NCBI GenBank assembly: GCA_041936745.1
Contig: JBHGWS010000106.1
Coordinates: 1 to 47,681, forward strand
Reading direction: 5' to 3'
Source of the DNA: Darwinibacter acetoxidans_A
Lineage (GTDB): Bacteria > Bacillota > Limnochordia > Darwinibacteriales > Darwinibacteriaceae
Length of the DNA: 47,681 bases
Below, in pieces: positions 17,678 to 26,040 of this stretch. The notes under the pieces are model-generated. The model saw only the letters and a program-made list of their open reading frames with translations. It searched no databases and had not been told where the DNA came from. A program made the translations under genes and the position numbers. How positions within the stretch are numbered: the first letter of the stretch is position 1; the number at the start of each line of letters is the position of its first letter.

Positions 17678-17796
17678 ATTATGCCCTCCTTATTGCATTT
17701 GGTAGATTGAAAAATAATTAATTAAGACTGTATATGACAGCTTCTACAACCTGCCTTCTTTTCCTACCGCCCCTTCGCAATTAGTTTTTTGCCCTT

Positions 17797-19068
17797 TCAG
17801 CTGAGCCCTTTTTCGCTCAGATCGCCTGCCTGTCCCAGGGGAATCACCGGGCAGAGCGGCAGCTGCCGCTGGATTTTTTCCAAAACTTTTTCAGCTGCGG
17901 CAATTTCCGCCGCAGGGGGCCAGTGGCTGCCGTAGAGAAGTTGGTCGCGCAGCTGCTTGACGGCTGCCAAGGCGTTTTCAGTTTCGCCGCAGGAGTTCAG
18001 CCCTGTGCTTTTCTGCCCGCGGTTTCCTATTGTTTCTTCCAAGGTAATCCATTTGCTGAGAAAGGAGCTGCAGTTGTGTTCTGCCGAAAACAGAGAAATA
18101 GTTTCACTGGGCCCCGCGAAAGGATCGGTGCGGGCTATAGTGAGGCGGGCTTTATTGTAGGCTCTGTAATAAGCGGGATCTTCGTTTAAAAACCGGTCGG
18201 TTATCTGCCGGCACAGGGGCCGGCAGCCCCCGTTTAAACTGCACTTATTTAAAATGGGGTTGAGATCTAAAGCCCGATGCTTGTCGATCAGCTGCAGAAA
18301 GCGGAAAAGGACATCGGTACGGCCGAGGCGGATTTGAGGAGGGCTCTGTTTTAACGCCGCCTTGACATAATCGTGGAGGAAGGAGGAAAGCTCGTAATGG
18401 TTGGCAAAAGGCTTTTTTTCGGCATTTACGCGCCGTTTGACAGCCCTCTGCAGGCGTTCCAAGGCAATTTCCCCTGCATGCATTAAACCGTTCAATTCAT
18501 CTAAAATTGCGTATTCGTCGTGGGACAACACTCCCGGCGTGGATTTATAAACAAGATCATGTTCTATCTCAGCCCAGGCGTGCATTAAAACGGAGCCGAC
18601 CTGCAGCTCAATGTAGTATTCGCTTAGATACTGTTTTTCTAAGGGTAGGTGTTCTGCCTTCATCCGCAGCCGGTAATGGCGGGCAGAATAGCCTGAAAAA
18701 CGCTTGGGGTAGGGGGAAGCACCGTTTTGTTTTTGGGGGAAGTCTTTGGTTTGGTCTACCAAAAAGGTTTCGCGGAGAAAAGCATCTACTTTAGCGCGAT
18801 CTTTGGGAAAGTACAGGGCGATGCGGACGCCGGCTAAATCGAGAATATCTTCATAAATTTCGCTGACGCTTCCGTAAGCCACATCTTGCGAGCGGCTCTC
18901 CACTTTTGCCAGTAGGCTGTCTAAGCGTTTAGCCCTGTGGGTGACCAAAACCCTGAGGCCGGCTCTTTTCAGCTCCCTTTCACAAAGCTGTGCACACGTT
19001 TGGGCCAGTGTCTCATAACGACTCATGTTCTTTTTGTAACTGCGGATAAAATCACTTATTACAGACAT
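17797..19068 (-). CDS. RelA/SpoT-domain nucleotide pyrophosphokinase with long C-terminal region
   Basis: 423 residues. The synthetase domain occupies residues about 30-200 with DLAGVRI (77-83), GYSARHY (126-132) and IELQVGSVLMHAWAEIEHDL (153-172), matching the D..G.R, Y...H and E.Q catalytic and GTP-contact motifs. There is no N-terminal HD hydrolase and no TGS or ACT region, so it is not a classical Rel protein. The C-terminal half (200-423) is helical with a cysteine cluster (NKCSLNGGCRPLCRQ). The GYSARHY version belongs to a widespread group of single-domain homologues of poorly known substrate. ATG follows AGGAGAG. No adjacent antitoxin-like gene is seen. Confidence 0.85.
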   Translation of the reverse strand: MSVISDFIRSYKKNMSRYETLAQTCAQLCERELKRAGLRVLVTHRAKRLDSLLAKVESRSQDVAYGSVSEIYEDILDLAGVRIALYFPKDRAKVDAFLRETFLVDQTKDFPQKQNGASPYPKRFSGYSARHYRLRMKAEHLPLEKQYLSEYYIELQVGSVLMHAWAEIEHDLVYKSTPGVLSHDEYAILDELNGLMHAGEIALERLQRAVKRRVNAEKKPFANHYELSSFLHDYVKAALKQSPPQIRLGRTDVLFRFLQLIDKHRALDLNPILNKCSLNGGCRPLCRQITDRFLNEDPAYYRAYNKARLTIARTDPFAGPSETISLFSAEHNCSSFLSKWITLEETIGNRGQKSTGLNSCGETENALAAVKQLRDQLLYGSHWPPAAEIAAAEKVLEKIQRQLPLCPVIPLGQAGDLSEKGLS

Positions 19069-19101
19069 AGAACTCTCCTGTCGTTTTGAATTCTCCCGCC
19101 T

Positions 19102-20985
19102 TTAAAGGAGGTTTACCTGGCAAAGGAGCCAGATGATGCCTCCGCCAAAAAGGGTTAAAAGGGAGTAATAAGTTCGCTGCCACAAGCTTCCTCGCCTTTT
19201 AAGCCAGTAATAGACAGTAATTAAGAGCATGAGGCTGTTCAACCCTACTAGAACCTTCGCCAGCACAAGCAAGGGGCTTAGGGTGGCTTGCGGTTTCAAA
19301 AATATTTGAGGCAGCCCAAGTTGGGGATGGATATCTAAAACTATATCTGCGAAGATGAGGGCCAGAGTGAAAAATACAATAATGGCCGGCAGGCCCAAAA
19401 GTTTTGGTAAAAAGAAGGAATGGGCCCTTCTATCCTGCCTGAAAAGCCCGTAAAGCCAGCCGAGTAAGACAGCGAGCATAAATAGGGCGGCACTAATCAC
19501 TACAGCGGCGAGAAACGCGGGATAATGGTACCAGGGTGTCCGCAGTAAGCTTGCGGGGCCCGGCAGATGTATTTTCATTAAGCGGCCGTCTTCGAAACTT
19601 AAGGCAATTTTTTTGTTGGGATTTTGCAGGCTTTGAAATAAACCGCCGCCTAAATCGCCGAAGCGCTCCTTATCGGCGCCGGCGCTTAAAAGAAGATAGC
19701 CGTCTTCACAGACGCTCACTTTAATGTTTTGGAGAAAGCGGCCAACGCTTTCCCATTTGGTGAAATTTGCCCGCGAGGAATGGAACAACCCTGTGTAATT
19801 CCGCTCCATACCGGGTGATATGGGCTGCGGTGTGGTCTTTAAATCTTCTCCGCGTTGCGGGAAATAGCGGTTGACAAATTCCTCAAACACTTTTTGCGCG
19901 GCATTTTGCGCTTCACTTGAATTATAAGCAAGGTAAAGGCCGGTTTGTTTTTCCGGCAGAAGGTAAAATCCCGTTTGGAAAAATCCCGTGCTGCCGCCGT
20001 GAGTTAAAGCCCGCAGCCCGTTAACTTCCGCTTCGATGAAGCCATAGGCCATGCCCGCCAGGTGCGGCTGGCTGCTAAAGTGGGTTTCCTGCATTAAAAG
20101 TGCCGTTTCTTCTCTCAAGATCCGCTCTTCGCCGAAGGCGCCCAGCTGTAAAAACGCCAGCATTAAATTCGCCATATCTTCCGCGGAAGAGGTTAAGGCG
20201 CCGGCGGGGTACACTTGAATATATTCGAAGTCCCCGGGGTAATATTTCCCCTCTTTATAGATATATCCCCGACTCATCTGTTTTGCTAATTTCTCCGGCA
20301 GGGGCTGGTGCAAAGTGCTTGCTTTCATCTGCAGCGGCTGCAGAATATTTTCTTCTATGTATTCAATAAACGGCTGCCCGCTGACGCGCTCCACAATATA
20401 ACCGGCGAGGGCAGTGCCGTAGTTGGAATAGCTCATTATTGTACCGGGGGGAAAAACGCGCCCGGGCAGGTTATCGCTTAAATATTCGCCCAGCGGCGCT
20501 AAATCCTCCGGCTGCAGGACTCTGATTAGATTAATGGTTTCTTCCAAGCCCGCCGTGTGGGTTAAAAGGTGGTGTAAAGTAATGGGGGGTGCCGGCTGCC
20601 CGTTACTTAACTTTTCCGGGACGGTAAAATCCAAATAATCGTTAATATCCCTCTGCAGATCTAAAAGGCCCCGCTCAAACAGCTGCATCACCGCTGTCCA
20701 CGTCAACAGCTTAGTGTTGGAGCCGGCCCTGTGCAGGGTTGTTTTTGGATCCACGGCGGTTTGTTTTTCCAGATCCGCCGCACCGTAACCTTGGCTGAAA
20801 ATTATCTCGCCGTTTTGCACAACGGCGGCGGCAATGCCGGGAACACGGTATTGCTCCATTTGGGCCGCAAATATTCCGGCAAAAAATGCCGCCAGATCAG
20901 TTTCATCAATTTTCTCTGCCCGGGCTGGAGAAGTGAAAAATAAGATTAAAAGGGTCAGGAACAGCCTGCCGAACCGCCGCTTCAT
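19102..20985 (-). CDS. Serine hydrolase (beta-lactamase class C-like) with C-terminal membrane domain
   Basis: 627 residues. After the signal peptide (FLTLLILFFTSPARA), the S12 peptidase fold shows S89-N-T-K92 (nucleophile and base), Y-S-N in MSYSNYGTALAGY and HGG in LTHGGSTGF, so the catalytic set is complete. A linker domain follows, then four predicted membrane helices from about residue 485 to the end (YHYPAFLAAVVISAALFMLA, LPAIIVFFTLALIFADIVLD, VLAKVLVGLNSLMLLITVYY, LTLFGGGIIWLLC). The catalytic domain therefore faces outside. Likely a D-amino acid or cell-wall peptidase or esterase; substrate unknown. A strong dyad lies just upstream. Confidence 0.88.
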   Translation of the reverse strand: MKRRFGRLFLTLLILFFTSPARAEKIDETDLAAFFAGIFAAQMEQYRVPGIAAAVVQNGEIIFSQGYGAADLEKQTAVDPKTTLHRAGSNTKLLTWTAVMQLFERGLLDLQRDINDYLDFTVPEKLSNGQPAPPITLHHLLTHTAGLEETINLIRVLQPEDLAPLGEYLSDNLPGRVFPPGTIMSYSNYGTALAGYIVERVSGQPFIEYIEENILQPLQMKASTLHQPLPEKLAKQMSRGYIYKEGKYYPGDFEYIQVYPAGALTSSAEDMANLMLAFLQLGAFGEERILREETALLMQETHFSSQPHLAGMAYGFIEAEVNGLRALTHGGSTGFFQTGFYLLPEKQTGLYLAYNSSEAQNAAQKVFEEFVNRYFPQRGEDLKTTPQPISPGMERNYTGLFHSSRANFTKWESVGRFLQNIKVSVCEDGYLLLSAGADKERFGDLGGGLFQSLQNPNKKIALSFEDGRLMKIHLPGPASLLRTPWYHYPAFLAAVVISAALFMLAVLLGWLYGLFRQDRRAHSFFLPKLLGLPAIIVFFTLALIFADIVLDIHPQLGLPQIFLKPQATLSPLLVLAKVLVGLNSLMLLITVYYWLKRRGSLWQRTYYSLLTLFGGGIIWLLCQVNLL

Positions 20986-20998
20986 TTGGGCTCACCTC

Positions 20999-21034
20999 TT
21001 TTAGAGATCTTTCTATCAACAAAGTTCTCTAAAA
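20999..21034 (-). promoter_or_regulatory. Large dyad upstream of the serine hydrolase
   Basis: Perfect 9-base arms TTTTAGAGA / TCTCTAAAA separated by 18 bases; inside them CTTT and AAAG also pair after one mismatch, leaving an 8-base loop. No T-run follows, so it is not a usual terminator. The inner part holds a TGATAGAAA extended -10-like sequence on the minus strand (TAGAAA at 21015-21010). Confidence 0.5.
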
Positions 21035-21098
21035 TGCGAGGAAATCCCTGCCTTAACCCTGAAATTACACAAGCTAAAAAAGTTTTAAGGACTTGGGT

Positions 21099-21566
21099 TT
21101 AAAAGCGCCGCCGCCATGGTTTAACTACCCAAATCGTCAGGGCAAAGCGGCCGGCAAAGATTAAGAACTTGGGCAGGGGATAAAGCCAGGGTTCGCAGGC
21201 AAACAGTTCTGCATTCTTTAACACCTGGCCGAAAGCGGCCGCCAAGATTGCCCAGGCGAGAAAATAGGCACCGGCCAGGATTTGGTTATCCCTGGGCCAG
21301 AAATAAAGGAAGAGGATTATGAGGAAGGTCCAAATCAAGGGAGCGAAAAACATTTGGCCGCCGCAGTCAAAAACCCCCAGGTTTCTATAGTGGATCAGGC
21401 CGAGAAGATCTTTTAAGATGTAAGTTTTAGTCACGTTCAAAAGCCCTCCCAAGGTAACGCCATAGGGGAATAATCTCCGCAGTGTCCCTTGGGGGACAGT
21501 AATTAAGGCGAATAAGATAATGACAAATAAAAAGGCGGGGTAGAGCACCAACTGCAGTACGGGCAT
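21099..21566 (-). CDS. Small integral membrane protein, CBO0543-like
   Basis: 155 residues with four to five hydrophobic spans (LVLYPAFLFVIILFALITV, APLIWTFLIILFLYFW, AGAYFLAWAILAAAFGQVL, FLIFAGRFALTIWVV) and a basic C-terminus KPWRRRF. Composition and layout resemble the CBO0543-type membrane proteins of Bacillota, which have no known function. ATG follows AAGGAGCC. It lies 113 bases upstream of the serine hydrolase on the same strand; the dyad between them suggests separate control. Confidence 0.7.
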   Translation of the reverse strand: MPVLQLVLYPAFLFVIILFALITVPQGTLRRLFPYGVTLGGLLNVTKTYILKDLLGLIHYRNLGVFDCGGQMFFAPLIWTFLIILFLYFWPRDNQILAGAYFLAWAILAAAFGQVLKNAELFACEPWLYPLPKFLIFAGRFALTIWVVKPWRRRF

Positions 21567-21668
21567 ATTACCGGCTCCTTTAATCTTTTCTGGTAAGGGA
21601 TAGTATACCCAAAAAGCAGTGCCGGTTTACAAAAAATAACAGGGGAAATGTTTTTTTGCCGTTTCTTT

Positions 21669-21695
21669 TCGACAAAGCTGCCTTTGTGGTATACT
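21669..21695 (+). promoter_or_regulatory. Candidate typA promoter
   Basis: TCGACA (21669-21674, five of six to consensus), a short 15-base spacer and TATACT (21690-21695). Downstream, GGCAGC and GCTGCC can pair in the leader just before the GGGGAGG ribosome binding site. Confidence 0.5.
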
Positions 21696-21746
21696 AAAAT
21701 GGCATTGGGCAGCAAAAGAGCGCTGCCTTGGGGGAGGCACTACTTT

Positions 21747-23552
21747 ATGCAGATTAGAAACGCAGCCATTATAGCTCACGTCGATCACGGAAAAACAACT
21801 TTAGTCGACGCCATACTAAAACAAAGCGGCGTTTTCGGCGCCCACGAAAAAGTAGAGGAGCGTGTTTTAGACTCCAACGTTTTGGAAAGAGAGCGGGGCA
21901 TCACCATAGTAGCCAAGAATGTGGCCGTTCAATTTAAAGAAACCAAGATCAATATTGTGGATACTCCCGGCCACGCCGATTTCGGCGGCGAGGTGGAGCG
22001 CATCTTAAGTATGGTGGACGGCGCCCTGCTTTTAGTTGATGCGGTGGAAGGCCCCATGCCTCAAACTCGTTTTGTGCTGCAGAAGGCTTTGGCGAGGGAT
22101 TTAAGCATAATTGTCGTGGTTAATAAAATTGATCGGCCCGCGGCAGACCCGGATCGCGTCTTGGATGAGGTCTTCGACCTGTTTGTGGCTTTGGGCGCCT
22201 CCGATCAGCAGCTCGATTTTCCTTACTTTTATGCCTCTGCCCTTGCCGGTACCGTGACTAAACGAGAAAATGAAGCTCCCCAAGGGGTAGAGCCTTTACT
22301 GCAGGCTATCTGTGATCACATACCCGCACCCGTTGTGGAAGAGGGCCCGCTGCAGATGATGATCAGCGATCTAGAATACAACGATTATGTGGGCCGCATC
22401 GCACTGGGGCGCATTCAAAGCGGCGTCATTAAAAGCGGTGCTGAAATTCTTTTAACGCACAGCGAAAGGGAAAAAACTCGTAGGGGCACTATCGGCCAGC
22501 TGTATACTTTCCGAGGCTTGGAGATGGTTCCCGTTGACGAAATACAGGCAGGCGACATTGCCGCTTTCAGCGGCATAGAGGACATAGAAATCGGGGAGAC
22601 GGTTAATGAGCCCGGGTGGTCTCGCCCCCTGCCCGCCATTTCAGTCGATCAGCCAACCCTGACCGTCATTTTCCAAATTAATGACAGCCCCTTAGCTGCG
22701 GTGGGCAGTGAATTTTTAACTTCCCGCCAGCTTAAAGCGCGCCTTTGGCGGGAAGCCAAGATTAATGTGGCGCTGAAAGTAAGCGAAACGGATTCACCCC
22801 AGCAGTTTCAAGTTTCCGGCCGCGGCGAGCTTCATTTAGGTGTTTTAATTGAAACTATGCGGCGGGAAGGCTACAGTTTTTGTGTTACAAAGCCGGCGCC
22901 GGTTTTGCGCCGGGAAGGGGAAAGGCTTTTAGAACCATTCGAGCGTTTGGTGATCGACGTGCCGGAAGATTACTTGGGTACGGTTTTGGAAATGGTGGCA
23001 AGAAGGCGGGGCGAGCTTCTAGAAATGAAACCGTTGGAAGCAGGCAGGCTGCGGGCCGAATTCTTGCTCCCCGCCCGGGGGCTCGTTGGCTTTAATTCAC
23101 TTTTTTTAACGGAGACGCAGGGCCACGGTATTATGCATCACGCCTTTTTTCATTACGCCCCTTGGGCGGGATCGATCCCCCAGCGGCCGACAGGCAGCCT
23201 CATAGCGTGGGAAGCGGGCATTGCTACTGCTTATGCCTTAGAGGGGGCTCAGGCTCGGGGAACCTTGTTTATCAAACCGGGGGTTGAAGTTTATGCAGGC
23301 ATGATTATCGGCGAGCACAATCGGGCGGGGGATTTAGAGATCAATGTGACGCGCAAAAAGCCTGCGAGCAATATCCGGGCCGCAGGCTCTGATGATCTGA
23401 TTAAGCTGAATCCGCCGCGCCAATTGACTTTGGAACAGTCTTTAGCACATTTAAAGGACGATGAATGCTTAGAGGCAACCCCGACTGCTCTGCGGCTGAG
23501 GAAAATCATTTTGGATAAGGGTTTAAGAGACCGCCAAAAGAAGACAAAATAG
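21747..23552 (+). CDS. typA: Ribosome-associated translational GTPase TypA/BipA
   Basis: 601 residues from ATG at 21747, chosen because GGGGAGG lies nine bases upstream and the product then starts MQIRNAAIIAHVDHGKTT as in the family. GTPase motifs: G1 AHVDHGKTT, G2 RERGITI, G3 DTPGHADFGG, G4 VVNKIDRP. Domain II and the EF-G-like domains III and V follow (SGRGELHLGVLIETMRREGY), then the TypA-specific C-terminal part (GLVGFNSLFLTETQGHGIMH). TypA binds the ribosome near the EF-G site and supports subunit assembly and growth at low temperature or under stress. It is monocistronic or co-transcribed with the NUDIX gene 50 bases downstream. Confidence 0.97.
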   Translation: MQIRNAAIIAHVDHGKTTLVDAILKQSGVFGAHEKVEERVLDSNVLERERGITIVAKNVAVQFKETKINIVDTPGHADFGGEVERILSMVDGALLLVDAVEGPMPQTRFVLQKALARDLSIIVVVNKIDRPAADPDRVLDEVFDLFVALGASDQQLDFPYFYASALAGTVTKRENEAPQGVEPLLQAICDHIPAPVVEEGPLQMMISDLEYNDYVGRIALGRIQSGVIKSGAEILLTHSEREKTRRGTIGQLYTFRGLEMVPVDEIQAGDIAAFSGIEDIEIGETVNEPGWSRPLPAISVDQPTLTVIFQINDSPLAAVGSEFLTSRQLKARLWREAKINVALKVSETDSPQQFQVSGRGELHLGVLIETMRREGYSFCVTKPAPVLRREGERLLEPFERLVIDVPEDYLGTVLEMVARRRGELLEMKPLEAGRLRAEFLLPARGLVGFNSLFLTETQGHGIMHHAFFHYAPWAGSIPQRPTGSLIAWEAGIATAYALEGAQARGTLFIKPGVEVYAGMIIGEHNRAGDLEINVTRKKPASNIRAAGSDDLIKLNPPRQLTLEQSLAHLKDDECLEATPTALRLRKIILDKGLRDRQKKTK

Positions 23553-23602
23553 ACAGGAACCGTATTTTTTCTCCAGAATTAAAAGAGTGAGAGGTGAAGG
23601 CA

Positions 23603-24079
23603 GTGTTTAAATTTATTACTAAAGAAGTCTGGCTGGGCGGCAGGGTTATGCAGTTTAAAATGGTAGATCACCCCGGTGCCGCGGCGACCTTGGTCGTGGA
23701 AGATGGCAAAGTGCTTTTAGTGGAGCAGTATCGGCCCGCCGCGGAAAGAAACATACTGGAACTCCCCGCAGGCACCATCGATGGCCTGGAAGACCCTTTA
23801 GAATGCGCAAAAAGGGAGCTGAAGGAAGAGACAGGTTACCGGGCGGAAAATTGGCAGCCCATGGGCCATCTTTATCCAACGCCCGGTTATACCAATGAGG
23901 TGCTTTATCTTTATCTGGCCCGCGATTTAACTAAAGGAGAACAAGAGCTGGGGGAAAGCGAAGATATTAAAGTACGCTGGGTTCCTTTGGCTAACGTGGA
24001 AGATATGATCGATAACGGGGAAATCAATGATGCGAAAACCATTATAGCCCTTTTTAAATATATGCGGAAAGTGGGCTAA
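23603..24079 (+). CDS. NUDIX hydrolase (ADP-ribose pyrophosphatase-like)
   Basis: 158 residues from GTG at 23603, six bases after GAGGTG; the GTG nine bases earlier overlaps that site. The Nudix box is complete: G-(5)-E-(7)-RELKEETGY within the segment starting GTIDGLEDPLECAK, with the metal-binding glutamates. The VVEDGKVLLVEQYRPAAERN start and the PGYTNEVLYLYLA segment after the box are typical of ADP-ribose pyrophosphatases (NudF type). It would hydrolyse ADP-ribose to AMP and ribose-5-phosphate. The 3' end overlaps the convergent CDF gene by four bases. Confidence 0.92.
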   Translation: MFKFITKEVWLGGRVMQFKMVDHPGAAATLVVEDGKVLLVEQYRPAAERNILELPAGTIDGLEDPLECAKRELKEETGYRAENWQPMGHLYPTPGYTNEVLYLYLARDLTKGEQELGESEDIKVRWVPLANVEDMIDNGEINDAKTIIALFKYMRKVG

Positions 24080-24948
24080 ACGCCTTCGTGCGGTTCCAGG
24101 TGGATGTGGACGTGAGTTACGCCGGAGTATTCGCTGCAGATGTTTTTTTCGATTAAATGGGTAAGGTCGTGGCCCGCGGCGATGGTGTGATCGGCGGGGA
24201 TGCTGATGGTGCAGTGTACGTGGTACTCTGCACCGTGTTTATGTACTTTAAGATCGTGCAGAGCATGAACATTTTCCGTTTCCAGCACGATTTTTTTAAT
24301 GCGCTTTAAGATCTTGGAATCAACCTGGGCATCCATCAATTCATCGATGATGGTAAAAGCCATGGACCAGCCGACTTTAATGAGGATTGCCGCGACGACA
24401 ATCGTCATTAAGGGATCGAAGATAGGATAGCCCAGGCGGGCCAACAGCACGCCTAAAAGGGCGGCAATGGAGGAAATGGCATCGGAGCGGTGATGCCAGG
24501 CATCGGCAATTAAAGCCGGGCTGTCAATTTTTTTGCCCACACGGTACGCATAGCGGTACATCAACTCTTTGGCGGCAATGCTGAACAAGGACACCCAAAG
24601 AGCGCTTTGGCCGGGAATACGGTAACTGCCCCGCAGGATTACCTTTAGGGCGGTATAGGCAAAGTTAGCCCCAATTAAGATCAACATAAGGGCTATTATT
24701 TTTGCCACTATAGTTTCGGCCCGGCCGTGGCCGTAAGGGTGTTTTTCATCAGGCGGCTTGTTGGCGATGTGAAAACCTAAAAGGACTAAGATGGTGGACA
24801 CAGCATCGGAGGCGGAATGAGCCGCGTCGGAAGAAACGGCCAGGCTGCCTGATAGGAAACCTATTACTGCCTTCATGATAGTCAGCACCACATTGCCTGC
24901 AAAGGTAATCCAAGCGGTTTTCGACCCCGTTTGGTATCTGACGCTCAT
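24076..24948 (-). CDS. Cation diffusion facilitator (Zn/Mn/Fe-type efflux)
   Basis: 290 residues from ATG at 24948 (GGGAGGGATTTT upstream). Helix 2 contains SSDAAHSASDAVST and helix 5 DAWHHRSDAISS, the metal-binding H/D sets of CDF proteins; about six membrane helices are predicted. The cytosolic C-terminal domain ends with histidine-rich strands (HALHDLKVHKHGAEYHVHCT and VTHVHIHLEPHEGV), the usual dimer and metal-sensing region. It exports a divalent metal by proton exchange; metal choice is not certain from sequence. An inverted repeat with an internal -10 sits just upstream. Confidence 0.92.
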   Translation of the reverse strand: MSVRYQTGSKTAWITFAGNVVLTIMKAVIGFLSGSLAVSSDAAHSASDAVSTILVLLGFHIANKPPDEKHPYGHGRAETIVAKIIALMLILIGANFAYTALKVILRGSYRIPGQSALWVSLFSIAAKELMYRYAYRVGKKIDSPALIADAWHHRSDAISSIAALLGVLLARLGYPIFDPLMTIVVAAILIKVGWSMAFTIIDELMDAQVDSKILKRIKKIVLETENVHALHDLKVHKHGAEYHVHCTISIPADHTIAAGHDLTHLIEKNICSEYSGVTHVHIHLEPHEGV

Positions 24949-24976
24949 AAAATCCCTCCCGGCTTGACTAAAGTGA

Positions 24977-25016
24977 AATGCCTTCCATTCCATTATACTA
25001 TATGTCGGAAGGCATT
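24977..25016 (-). promoter_or_regulatory. Inverted repeat enclosing a -10 element before the CDF gene
   Basis: Perfect 10-base arms AATGCCTTCC (24977-24986) and GGAAGGCATT (25007-25016), 20 bases apart. The gap holds TATAAT on the minus strand (24997-24992), correctly placed to start the CDF transcript; no good -35 is seen. It may also end the flagellin transcript, although the T-tract is poor in that direction. Confidence 0.5.
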
Positions 25017-25062
25017 CGGTTTTTTCCCGTATTCTTATTATCGTCTCACTCTTAAGCCTCTT

Positions 25063-25893
25063 TTAAGCGGGCCATAAAAGCCGAAGGATCATTTGTTGAT
25101 TAACGTTAGCTTGGGCCACCATGGCTAAAGCGGCCTGCATGCGGATCTGTGCCTGCACCAAATTCAGCATTTCCTCTGCTATATCCGCATCCCGGATGCG
25201 CGATTCCGCCGCGGCCAGATTAATCGCTGTGTTTTCCAAGTTGTTGACGGTATGCTCCAACCGTCTCGTTTTAGCTCCAAGATAAGATCTGTGGGATGAA
25301 ACCGCGGAAATGGCTTCATCGATGATGCTTATGGCTTTGTCCGCTTCTTCTTGGCTGTCGATGGCGATAATGCCGCCGTTTTCGTCGTAAAGCCCCAAAG
25401 CCGCCCCGCGCATATCCTGCAGGATAATCTCGGTGTTCTGCCCCGCATTGGCCCCAATGTGAATTATTAATTCCGGCCGGCTCCCGTCCAGAAGCGGAAT
25501 TGTGTTAAAGTTTGTGTTTTCCCCTATTTCATCTACGGCTTTTACCAGCTCTTTAAACTCCATTGCAAGATCTGCCCGATCGCTGTCCGTTAAGGTGCCG
25601 GTAGCTGCTCGGACCGAGATTTCTCTTAAGCGGTGTAAAATGGCCTGCGTTTCGTGGAGGCCTCCGTCCATGACGTTTAAAAGGGAGATGGCATCTTGGG
25701 CATTGCGCGATGCTTGTTTTAAGCCGCGAATCTGGGCGCGCATCCGCTCAGAGATGGCGAGGCCGGCCGGATCGTCTGCGGCTCGGTTAATCCTTTTTCC
25801 GCTGGCTATTCGTTCCAAGGCGCGGATAAAATCAGCTTGCGCTGCTTGGAAATAACGGACAGCTGTTAATCCTGCCAAATAAAAGCTGTTCAC
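25063..25893 (-). CDS. Flagellin, short form
   Basis: 276 residues from the GTG at 25893, supported by AGGAG eight bases upstream and by the promoter position. N-terminal D0/D1 helices include RALERIASGKRINRAADDPA and GLAISERMRAQIRGLKQASR, a hallmark of flagellin; C-terminal D1/D0 reads NLAAAESRIRDADIAEEMLN and ends QANVNQQMILRLLWPA. Only about 60-80 residues lie between the conserved ends, so the variable outer domain is missing or tiny. It would form the filament of the flagellum. No other flagellar gene, export chaperone or csrA/fliW is next to it. Confidence 0.93.
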   Translation of the reverse strand: MNSFYLAGLTAVRYFQAAQADFIRALERIASGKRINRAADDPAGLAISERMRAQIRGLKQASRNAQDAISLLNVMDGGLHETQAILHRLREISVRAATGTLTDSDRADLAMEFKELVKAVDEIGENTNFNTIPLLDGSRPELIIHIGANAGQNTEIILQDMRGAALGLYDENGGIIAIDSQEEADKAISIIDEAISAVSSHRSYLGAKTRRLEHTVNNLENTAINLAAAESRIRDADIAEEMLNLVQAQIRMQAALAMVAQANVNQQMILRLLWPA

Positions 25894-25915
25894 CCCAACC
25901 ACTCCTGTCATCTAT

Positions 25916-25941
25916 TTATCGGTTCAAAAACAAAAAACTTA
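25916..25941 (-). promoter_or_regulatory. Sigma-28/SigD-type flagellin promoter
   Basis: On the minus strand TAAG (25941-25938), 14 bases, ACCGATAA (25923-25916), very close to the SigD consensus TAAA-N15-GCCGATAA/T. The expected transcript start near 25909 leaves a leader just long enough for the AGGAG at 25906-25902 and the GTG at 25893. Confidence 0.75.
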
Positions 25942-25965
25942 AGTGCCGTACTTCCATTTAATTCA

Positions 25966-26002
25966 CCGCGGCTGAAAATATTATAATAATTTTTTGCCGC
26001 GG
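25966..26002. repeat. CCGCGGC / GCCGCGG inverted repeat around overlapping -10 elements
   Basis: Seven-base perfect arms (25966-25972 and 25996-26002) flank 23 AT-rich bases holding TATAAT on both strands (25982-25987 on +; 25985-25980 on -). It lies between the divergent flagellin and XRE-cupin promoters. Confidence 0.5.
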
Positions 26003-26005
26003 GTA

Positions 26006-26034
26006 TTGACATTGTTTCCCGCACTGGTTACAAT
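26006..26034 (+). promoter_or_regulatory. Sigma-A promoter of the XRE-potABCD operon
   Basis: TTGACA (26006-26011, perfect), 17 bases, TACAAT (26029-26034, five of six). Transcription should start near 26041, at the first operator half-site. Confidence 0.85.
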
Positions 26035-26040
26035 AAATCT

